5,761 bases of DNA from an uncultured Bacteroidales bacterium (GTDB taxonomy: Bacteria; Bacteroidota; Bacteroidia; Bacteroidales; Paludibacteraceae): NCBI GenBank assembly GCA_946184195.1, contig CAMHEP010000087.1, positions 1 through 5,761 on the forward strand, in the 5' to 3' direction. The translations under genes were made by a program, and so were the position numbers. Positions 1-5,761 of this stretch are shown here, in pieces. Numbering within the stretch: position 1 is the stretch's first letter; each line of letters opens with the position of its first letter. The notes beneath the pieces are model-generated. The model was not told where the DNA came from. It searched no databases and saw nothing but the letters and a program-made list of their open reading frames with translations.

Positions 1-1652
1 TTATAGGTCGACTGTCGTGCATCCGTATAGCGAAAAGCTGCCGTCATGGTCCATCCGCGCAAAATCTCCATCGAGGCTTCTACCTGCCAATTATGTACAA
101 AATTCTGCATACCACGATTATCCGACATGTTGTAGAAATAGACCTTATCACCCGCTCTATCCAAGTCGGTGATGACACCGTCAACAAAACGTGTATGGTA
201 GTATTCTCCGGTGAGTTGTAACTCCCGCTTACCAACCGGTATATAGAAAGTCATGGTCACACCAGCATTGACAGCTTTTTCCTGGTGCAGAGTGACTGCA
301 GGAATCCAGCCACGATTACTTACCAAATAGGCAGCATTGTCGGCAATAAGATTCGGTGTGCGGTAGCCCATGCCTACACTGCCTCGTAGTGTCCACCAAT
401 CGAATGGGGCATAGCGCACATTGACACGAGGAGTAACAAAGGCTCCATAGCGTGTAGAATAGTCGGCACGCAGTCCAGCCAGCAGCGTGAGAATCTCCTT
501 ATACGTATACGTATATTCGGCAAACACGCCGGACGTCAGTTCGTCCCTATTCAAATCGTACATGCCGTAGCGATTAATGTTCTCCTGATACCTATCGTAG
601 TTGATACTCAAACCTGTTGACAATTTATGTCCGTGGTTATCAAGCGAGTCGATAGCTGAGTCGTCGAAGTCGGTCTCAAAGATAGCATTGAGATATGTGT
701 TGAGTTGAGTGGCTTTCCATGTCGTGGGTCCATAGTGATTGTTTTGGTCGTGGTATGACACAGATGTGATGATTCCCAACGACCGATTCAACTCATGGTC
801 CAACACGATACCATTTTTCATGAAGCCATCCAGTCTCCAAGTCCCCAAATCTATCTCATAGGGGTTGGTTAGTGCCTGTTTTGCCTCCGAAGTATGCCCA
901 GCCATACGGCGGTCGTAGATACCGCGTACCAATACCTGTCCGACATAGTGTCCCTTACTGATATACCATCGATTGAGAGCATCTACGTTATAGCCCCGAG
1001 GCATATCCAAGAATCCGTCCTTATTATGATCTATCTCCAATCCTCCGCCGTCAGCATGCACCATCACCCCGGTGGATGCATGTTCGCTCACGTTCCATGC
1101 CCCTGTCACATTGGCCTCAGCATGCAAATCCTTATTAAGCATTGCATTAACTGCCACAGGATTAGCCGTTTGCGGTTTGAGGTACTCTACATTGATTTGT
1201 CCTGTCACCGACTCATATCCATTGCGAACAGAGGATGTTCCCTTACTGACCTGAATAGCATCCATCCATGGTCCGGGTATATAATCCATCCCATACGATT
1301 GTGCCAATCCACGTATATTAGGGGTATTCTCGGTAAGCATCTGTACATACATACCGCTTAGTCCGAGCAATCGTATCTGTTTAGCTCCGGTGGCGGCATC
1401 AGCATATGCCACATCCACAGAAGCGGATGTCTCAAAAGATCCGCTTAAGTTGCAACATGCCGCCTTACACAATTCGGCACCATTCAATGTCTGTACATCC
1501 ACTGCACTCACCCTTGAACGTGTAACGGAGGCACGCCGTTCCGTCACCTGCAACTCATCCAGTTCCAAATCCTCCGCTTGTTGTGCAAATGTTACCAGCG
1601 GAACCACACTCATCCACAAGCCTATTACTATTGTCAACACAGTCTTTCTCAT
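1..1652 (-). CDS. TonB-dependent outer-membrane receptor with CxxxCC plug motif (3' end cut by window)
   Basis: Outer-membrane active transporter, energised by TonB-ExbBD. About 550 residues are visible in an uninterrupted frame; the end of the beta-barrel lies outside the window. Residues 1-23 form a signal peptide (MRKT, then a hydrophobic run ending TFA before QQ). Residues 29-38 (LELDELQVTE region) resemble a TonB box. The plug spans about 40-160 and has C62, C66 and C67 (ELCKAACCNLS), then IRLLGLSG, IPGPW and GYESVTGQINVEY. D208-D216 (DHNKDGFLD) looks like an EF-hand-type calcium loop. Barrel strands follow, including GYRTPNLIADN at 429-439. There is no N-terminal carboxypeptidase-like domain, so it is not a SusC-type glycan receptor. 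The start is fixed by the signal peptide, and its ATG overlaps the stop of the FeoB-like gene. From family knowledge, receptors with this Cys-containing plug occur in Bacteroidota and are often suspected of metal uptake. The substrate here is inferred from the FeoB neighbour and is not demonstrated. Confidence 0.93.
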   Translation of the reverse strand, partial: MRKTVLTIVIGLWMSVVPLVTFAQQAEDLELDELQVTERRASVTRSRVSAVDVQTLNGAELCKAACCNLSGSFETSASVDVAYADAATGAKQIRLLGLSGMYVQMLTENTPNIRGLAQSYGMDYIPGPWMDAIQVSKGTSSVRNGYESVTGQINVEYLKPQTANPVAVNAMLNKDLHAEANVTGAWNVSEHASTGVMVHADGGGLEIDHNKDGFLDMPRGYNVDALNRWYISKGHYVGQVLVRGIYDRRMAGHTSEAKQALTNPYEIDLGTWRLDGFMKNGIVLDHELNRSLGIITSVSYHDQNNHYGPTTWKATQLNTYLNAIFETDFDDSAIDSLDNHGHKLSTGLSINYDRYQENINRYGMYDLNRDELTSGVFAEYTYTYKEILTLLAGLRADYSTRYGAFVTPRVNVRYAPFDWWTLRGSVGMGYRTPNLIADNAAYLVSNRGWIPAVTLHQEKAVNAGVTMTFYIPVGKRELQLTGEYYHTRFVDGVITDLDRAGDKVYFYNMSDNRGMQNFVHNWQVEASMEILRGWTMTAAFRYTDARQSTY

Positions 1653-2827
1653 CCCAATAAACTCCCTATTTGATACACAAGAAACGACATACACCACGCC
1701 AATAGCAAACTATGCACCACGGTGAACCATGCCCATACACGTCCCGCTTCACGATGCAAAGTAGCGATTGTGGCGATACAGGGGAAATAGAGCAACACAA
1801 AAAGCATGAAAGTGAAAGCAGTTAGTGGTGTAAAAGCACCAAACGCCGCATCACCATGGTACAGAATCCCCATCGTCGAGACTATCGCCTCCTTAGCCGG
1901 CAGACCGGTGAGCAGGCAAACAGACATCTTCCAATCGAAGCCCAATGGTTTCATAATTGGTTCCACCCAATGCCCTATCATCGCCAAATACGAATGCTCC
2001 AGGTCCAGACTACGCGTCGGGAAATATGTCAATGCCCATATGACTATACTCGCCCATATAATGACCGTTCCTATCTTCTGCAGGTAGTCCCAAACACGCT
2101 CCCATATATGTCTCAATGTTTCACGCCAGCTGATAGCATGCAACTCCGGCAGGATGTGTACATCGTCGAAATTATCCTTTTTGAACCAAGGTGTCTTTTT
2201 CATCACTACGGCAAACAATATCGATAACATGACTCCGATGGCGTACATAGAAATCATCACCAATGCCTTATGATTCGGAAAGAAAGCACTCACAAAAAGC
2301 ATATACACGGGTATACGTGCCGAACAACTCATAAAAGGAATCATCAGCATCGTCAGTGTCCTATCCTTCACATTATCTATATCCCTTGCCGCCATGATAG
2401 CGGGCACATTACACCCGAATCCCATCAGCATCGGTATGAACGAACGTCCATGTAGTCCCAAACGGTGCATGATAGTATCCATCAACATGGAAGCACGTGC
2501 CATATAGCCTGTATCCTCCATGATACTGAGGCAAAAGAATAGAATGATAATATTGGGAACGAATGATAGCACTGCCCCAACTCCCTGCACCACGCCGTCC
2601 ACACACAAACTGGTGAGCCATCCTGAGGGCAAAACTTCATCGAGGTAAGTACAAAGTTTGTCTATTCCTGAGGCTATCCACTCTTGCGGATAAGCGCCCA
2701 GCGCAAAGGTAAATTCGAATACCAAATAGAGTAAAAGAATAAGGATAGGGAAACCAACCCACTTGTTAGTGAGCACTTTATCCACCTTAGATAACAATTT
2801 CTTATTTACTTTCTTGACTTTATTCAT
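1649..2827 (-). CDS. feoB: FeoB-type ferrous iron permease, membrane domain only (no G-protein domain)
   Basis: Inner-membrane permease of the FeoB family, which moves Fe(II) into the cytoplasm. It has 392 residues from the ATG; ordinary FeoB proteins have about 700-830 because a GTPase domain precedes the membrane part. Here translation begins in the basic linker (MNKVKKVNKK) just before the first membrane helix (about 25-45). FeoB hallmarks are intact: GYMARA near 107, GFGCNVP at 136-142 with C139, PFMSCSAR at 164-171 with C168, and GLPAKEAI at 308-315. Two Gate-type regions flank a FeoB_C-like segment, with about eight or more hydrophobic helices. No P-loop or G-protein motif (GxxxxGK[ST], DxxG, NKxD) is present, nor any FeoA domain. 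An in-frame GTG lies two codons upstream (2831-2833), and a TGA stop lies just before that, so the gene cannot extend further. I prefer the ATG. The stop overlaps the receptor start. Whether it transports Fe(II), Mn(II) or another ion, and whether a GTPase acts in trans, cannot be told from this sequence. Confidence 0.92.
   Translation of the reverse strand: MNKVKKVNKKLLSKVDKVLTNKWVGFPILILLLYLVFEFTFALGAYPQEWIASGIDKLCTYLDEVLPSGWLTSLCVDGVVQGVGAVLSFVPNIIILFFCLSIMEDTGYMARASMLMDTIMHRLGLHGRSFIPMLMGFGCNVPAIMAARDIDNVKDRTLTMLMIPFMSCSARIPVYMLFVSAFFPNHKALVMISMYAIGVMLSILFAVVMKKTPWFKKDNFDDVHILPELHAISWRETLRHIWERVWDYLQKIGTVIIWASIVIWALTYFPTRSLDLEHSYLAMIGHWVEPIMKPLGFDWKMSVCLLTGLPAKEAIVSTMGILYHGDAAFGAFTPLTAFTFMLFVLLYFPCIATIATLHREAGRVWAWFTVVHSLLLAWCMSFLVYQIGSLLG
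1662..1667 (-). promoter_or_regulatory. Possible ribosome binding site of the receptor gene, inside the feoB 3' end
   Basis: On the minus strand an AGGGAG purine run stands 9 bases before the receptor ATG, within the last codons of the FeoB-like gene. With the ATGA stop/start overlap it would allow translational coupling or re-initiation. Bacteroidota depend little on Shine-Dalgarno pairing, so this may be incidental. Confidence 0.4.
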
Positions 2828-2860
2828 AACCACATATCACATGCCTTCAAAAATGGGTTG

Positions 2861-2891
2861 CAAAGGTAGTGCTTTTCTTTCACCTGCACAA
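2861..2891 (-). promoter_or_regulatory. Bacteroidetes-type promoter driving the feoB-receptor unit
   Basis: On the minus strand TACCTTTG (2861-2868 on the plus strand) matches the Bacteroidetes -7 consensus TAnnTTTG exactly. A TTG (2889-2891) lies upstream with a 20-base spacer, as expected for the -33 element recognised by the phylum's primary sigma factor. Transcription would begin shortly after, giving a leader of about 25-30 bases before the FeoB ATG at 2827. The site sits in the only noticeable gap of the gene row, which supports a separate unit from the helicase-nuclease genes. I see no recognisable Fur box, so metal regulation is not shown. Confidence 0.65.
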
Positions 2892-2909
2892 TCCCTATAA
2901 ATGGGGATT
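2890..2909 (-). repeat. Short inverted repeat at the addB-like stop and the -33 box
   Basis: AATCCC and GGGATT form a perfect 6-bp inverted repeat around an 8-base A/T-rich centre. One arm touches the TAA stop of the AddB-like gene and the other touches the -33 TTG of the predicted promoter. No T-tract follows, so it is a poor intrinsic terminator. Its position over the promoter edge makes an operator conceivable. The short stem may also be chance. Confidence 0.3.
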
Positions 2910-5677
2910 TAATGATATTCGTTTGCCCGACGTCCACATACGTTCAAGAACGGACAGAAGCCGGAGCATTTTCCTTCCTCCACCTGCATAGCCCGTTGCG
3001 GATTATCGGTAGCGAGTGCCCGGCTATTGGTCAGTATCTCCTCTACCAGTAGAGTCAGGCCTTTCATAAACTCCTCACCGCAGGTAACGTAGTTCACAGG
3101 TTCTCCGTTGATAATGAGTCCATTGACAACTTTATCACTCTTACGTCCGGGGAAATAAATGACAGGGGTTATCATATGGTCCTTATCCTCAGGATGTTCG
3201 GCTATCCAAGCGGCAGCATAGAGCATTGTCTGCAGGTGATAGACAGGGTTGTTTGTTTGTTGAAACACTTCACTCATCGCCTTGACTTGCAGACGTTCGT
3301 CATGTCCTTTTCCTGTCTTATAATCGACTATACGTAGCAGTCCGTTCAGTCGGTCCACACGGTCAATACGCCCACCAGTAAAGAGGTTACCGTATTGAGT
3401 GCTGAGAGGTAGACGACAATACTGCTCCAGAGCCATGAGTTGTAAACCACCTGTTTCACTGAGTTTCTGATCCGCCTGAATAATACGTGCAACATATTTT
3501 TTCACCACCGCTGTCTCAATGGGATGTTTGGTCGTGTCGAAACGCACGTGACCTAATTCTTCGTTGAGTCGTATTTCTGCCTCACGGATTTTTTGGTCCA
3601 CACGGTCCGCTTCCGCGTGATTCCATTGCTGCGGTTGTTCGTAGAGCAGCAGCATTGTTTCGTGTGTGAGACTCCCCAATTCGGCTCTATTGTAGAGCGG
3701 TTCCTCTTCGACGGGCTCAGGTAGTCCTCTCACGTATTTGAGATAAAACTGCATCGGACACGTGAGGTAGGTATTCATGGCGGATGGGGAGAGAATAAGC
3801 GGATTCCCGTTCTCCCGACATAACTGTCCATCGGACGAAACATGTAACAAAGAGAGCAGATTGGGCATCTCAGGATCAAAGAGCGCAGGCTCCGCGTGAT
3901 TCACCGTATTGCTCTCAATGAGCAACTGCTTAGTCACCGAAAAATCATCCGACAGCATCATTTGTCTCAAGAATCGCGACATCGTGCTGCGGTTCAGTTT
4001 ACTCTCTGCCGACGTAAACACGAGTGTTACATCTTCTGCCCGCGTTATAAGTCGGAAGAAATTATATGCATACACATCTGTAGCTTCCTCGTGAGTCTCG
4101 AGTCCATATTGTTTACGCAGATAGAACGGTATGTAGGATCGGTCCGTCACGGCATTAGGCACGACACCTTCTTCTACGTTAAGCACCAGCAGATGATCTA
4201 CGTCCAATGCACGTGTCTCCAACATTCCTGTCACCTGGATATCGGTGAGTGGTTCGCCATGGAAGGGGAAGGTTAATCCCTCCAAGTATCGACGCACGAT
4301 AAGACGCAGAGTCCGCAGATTAGTTATCTCGTCGAACATCCGTTCTTCGCTGAGCGAATCCGCCAGCTTCAACAAAGCTGCCCGCGTTTGGTAAAGACTC
4401 TCTCCCCTGAGTAGTTCATGCCAACTCATCGGTACTTGGTCCTCATCATCTACTCTTTCTGAGACGGGTTGTGTGAGCGCCTGCAGTTTTTCGTCAACGA
4501 AGTCAGCCAATCGTCCCAGCACCTCTCTATACGTCTCACCCGATTGTACATCATTATGCTTATCGTGCAGCCATGCGTCTATCTCGGCGAAGACCGTGGT
4601 TCTTCGCATCGGAAATCCCTTCGTAATATTTATACGCTCGAAACGTATATCCTCTTCTCCGCTCGGGAGAGCATAAATAACAGCCTCAAGCACCTGTTCG
4701 TCAGCAATCACCACAGCAGACTTATGCCCACTCTGATGATGCTCTTTGAGCCAAGTATATACCATCTGTGCCTGACTATGTGCAGAGGCCGTTGAGACGA
4801 TAGTCACGGGTTTATGCGGTTGCCAGGGTTGTGGGGTAAGCCGATTGCCAAAACGTTCAGCGTTGCGTGTCACCCAACGGAAAGCATGTGTATTAGCACT
4901 GAAACCTGTTGGATATTCCCAATAGAAATCTGCACGGTCAGTATCCTTTAGTCGCTGCATCAGTTCCTGTTCTGCCGGAACAAGGAAATTAAAACCAGCA
5001 AAGATATAACGTCTTTTAAGCCGCAGCTGCACATAGTCACTATCCCAGTTCTCCAGGACATTGCGCATACGTGCTCCTTCGTAGGAACGGTCACCTAAGG
5101 CATCATGGAAGCGATGGTATATCTCATCCAGATGCAACCATAGTTGTTCGAATACAGCACGTTTACTTCCGGCTGTTATATCCCGGTGAACACTGATAGA
5201 AATCAGGTCCTGCAGTCGTTCACGCACCTCATCATCTATATCTAATTGCTCAAGTTGTCGTGCATCTGCCGTGCTACATAGGAATGCGTCGGGCAGCACC
5301 AGAGGATATGCCTTGTCTATACCTGAGAAATCCTGAACTAATTGGCGTCCCCATGCATAGAAGGTCGCCAATGAGGTATAAACAGCCGCCCCTGATTCAC
5401 GCATCACATCCCGATATACACGATAGAGGGTAGTGACGAGGTACACTTCGTCTGCCTGATAGCGTGTAGAGAGCGAGTTCTGCAGTTCGATAAGCGTCAT
5501 CATCTGGGGCAACCGAATGGGATTAGTCAGATGAGCCGCCTCGGCATGACGCACGATGTACTCCTTCACAGCCAATGCCGCACGACGTGATGGCACCACC
5601 ACGCCTAACTCACCTATGCCGTCCCAACCATAACGACGGATAAAGTCTTCTACTACCTCTTCAAGAAAAGCTTTCAT
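2909..5677 (-). CDS. AddB-like PD-(D/E)XK nuclease with inactive helicase domain
   Basis: Likely nuclease subunit of an AddAB/RexAB-type complex, which resects double-strand DNA ends for RecA-dependent repair in the cytoplasm. It has 922 residues, against about 1150-1200 in Firmicutes AddB. The N-terminal part is UvrD/RecC-like but lacks a Walker A: the expected site reads GVVVPSRRAA (25-34) with no GK[ST]. Family-typical segments follow: VTIVSTASAHSQAQMV (291-306), LETRALDVDHLLVLNVEEG (486-504) with VVP, and IPFYLRKQYGL (516-526). The nuclease domain spans about 628-918: H672 (LGSLTHETM), D772 (GGRIDRVDR) and D785-Y786-K787 (IVDYKTG) fit the catalytic H, D and DxK. C640 plus C904, C908 and C914 probably hold a 4Fe-4S cluster; the last three are spaced Cx3Cx5C rather than the Cx2Cx5C of B. 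subtilis AddB. The ATG lies 3 bases after the stop of the helicase-like gene, so the two form an operon. Distant RecC-like function without nuclease is unlikely because the catalytic residues are present. Confidence 0.92.
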   Translation of the reverse strand: MKAFLEEVVEDFIRRYGWDGIGELGVVVPSRRAALAVKEYIVRHAEAAHLTNPIRLPQMMTLIELQNSLSTRYQADEVYLVTTLYRVYRDVMRESGAAVYTSLATFYAWGRQLVQDFSGIDKAYPLVLPDAFLCSTADARQLEQLDIDDEVRERLQDLISISVHRDITAGSKRAVFEQLWLHLDEIYHRFHDALGDRSYEGARMRNVLENWDSDYVQLRLKRRYIFAGFNFLVPAEQELMQRLKDTDRADFYWEYPTGFSANTHAFRWVTRNAERFGNRLTPQPWQPHKPVTIVSTASAHSQAQMVYTWLKEHHQSGHKSAVVIADEQVLEAVIYALPSGEEDIRFERINITKGFPMRRTTVFAEIDAWLHDKHNDVQSGETYREVLGRLADFVDEKLQALTQPVSERVDDEDQVPMSWHELLRGESLYQTRAALLKLADSLSEERMFDEITNLRTLRLIVRRYLEGLTFPFHGEPLTDIQVTGMLETRALDVDHLLVLNVEEGVVPNAVTDRSYIPFYLRKQYGLETHEEATDVYAYNFFRLITRAEDVTLVFTSAESKLNRSTMSRFLRQMMLSDDFSVTKQLLIESNTVNHAEPALFDPEMPNLLSLLHVSSDGQLCRENGNPLILSPSAMNTYLTCPMQFYLKYVRGLPEPVEEEPLYNRAELGSLTHETMLLLYEQPQQWNHAEADRVDQKIREAEIRLNEELGHVRFDTTKHPIETAVVKKYVARIIQADQKLSETGGLQLMALEQYCRLPLSTQYGNLFTGGRIDRVDRLNGLLRIVDYKTGKGHDERLQVKAMSEVFQQTNNPVYHLQTMLYAAAWIAEHPEDKDHMITPVIYFPGRKSDKVVNGLIINGEPVNYVTCGEEFMKGLTLLVEEILTNSRALATDNPQRAMQVEEGKCSGFCPFLNVCGRRANEYH

Positions 5678-5680
5678 ACC

Positions 5681-5761
5681 CTATTCTCTCTTCTCGCTCA
5701 CTGTTTCCATTTCACCCGATTGGGCATACCATATATATCCTTCGACATGCGGGAATCCCAT
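5681..5761 (-). CDS. C-terminus of AddA/UvrD-like helicase (5' part outside window)
   Basis: An open frame of 26 codons ends in TAG and remains open to the window edge. It ends with HVEGYIWYAQSGEMETV and a short polar tail. The GYIWY pattern followed by a hydrophobic strand resembles the very end of UvrD/AddA-family helicases of Bacteroidota, where a GYxWY-type segment precedes the terminus. The gene stops 3 bases before the AddB-like start, the expected addA-addB operon arrangement. Only the tail is visible, so the helicase motifs and any nuclease domain cannot be checked. The assignment rests on the short match and the context. Confidence 0.7.
   Translation of the reverse strand: MGFPHVEGYIWYAQSGEMETVSEKRE

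Noticed and set aside
500..515. Perfect 16-base palindrome of alternating TATACG units
   Set aside because: It encodes an alternating Tyr-Thr run in a beta-barrel strand of the receptor. The repeat follows from repeated TAT and ACG codons, so a regulatory or recombination role is not needed.
894..1725. Plus-strand open frames opposite the receptor gene
   Set aside because: They lie antisense to a clearly coding receptor frame, show no recognisable domain, and have residue composition typical of shadow frames.
2409..2621. Minus-strand 70-residue open frame inside the FeoB-like gene
   Set aside because: It is an alternate frame of the conserved FeoB signature region, with no independent family resemblance.
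2834..2908. Possible remnant of a FeoB G domain or feoA upstream of the permease
   Set aside because: The gap is too short, is filled by promoter elements, and shows no P-loop or other GTPase motif in any frame.
2890..2909. Intrinsic terminator after the AddB-like gene
   Set aside because: The stem has only 6 base pairs and no T-run follows it on the transcribed strand, so it is listed only as an inverted repeat.
3896..4795. Plus-strand open frames opposite the AddB-like gene
   Set aside because: They are antisense shadows of a strongly supported coding frame, without domain likeness or a start context.

Overview
This window most likely comes from the chromosome of a Bacteroidota member, probably of the order Bacteroidales. 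The evidence is a TonB-dependent receptor of a type common in that phylum, a promoter matching the Bacteroidetes -33/-7 consensus (TTG, 20 bp, TAnnTTTG), and an AddB-like nuclease of the Bacteroidetes style. Base composition looks moderate and even, with no obvious compositional break. I cannot name a genus.

All genes lie on the minus strand, so the biological order runs from high to low coordinates. First comes the extreme C-terminus of an AddA/UvrD-like helicase (5681-5761, start outside the window). Three bases later begins a 922-residue AddB-like protein (2909-5677), with an inactive helicase-like N-terminal part and a C-terminal PD-(D/E)XK nuclease that carries four likely iron-sulfur cysteines. 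These two are the familiar partners of a double-strand-break end-processing helicase-nuclease.

A short intergenic gap (2828-2908) follows. It holds a good Bacteroidetes promoter and a small inverted repeat, and so appears to start a second transcription unit. This unit encodes the membrane half of FeoB, the ferrous iron permease, without its N-terminal G-protein domain (1649-2827). It is joined by a 4-base ATGA overlap to a TonB-dependent outer-membrane receptor with a CxxxCC motif in its plug domain (1-1652, 3' end outside the window).

The most interesting part is this second unit: a GTPase-less FeoB permease translationally coupled to a cysteine-marked TonB-dependent receptor. I infer that the pair forms an outer-to-inner-membrane route for a metal ion, possibly but not certainly Fe(II). 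The missing G domain must be absent, replaced, or supplied from another locus. The gap upstream is too short to hold it, and I see no degraded remnant there. I see no RNA genes, mobile elements, CRISPR arrays or long repeats, and no gene-free stretch above 300 bases.
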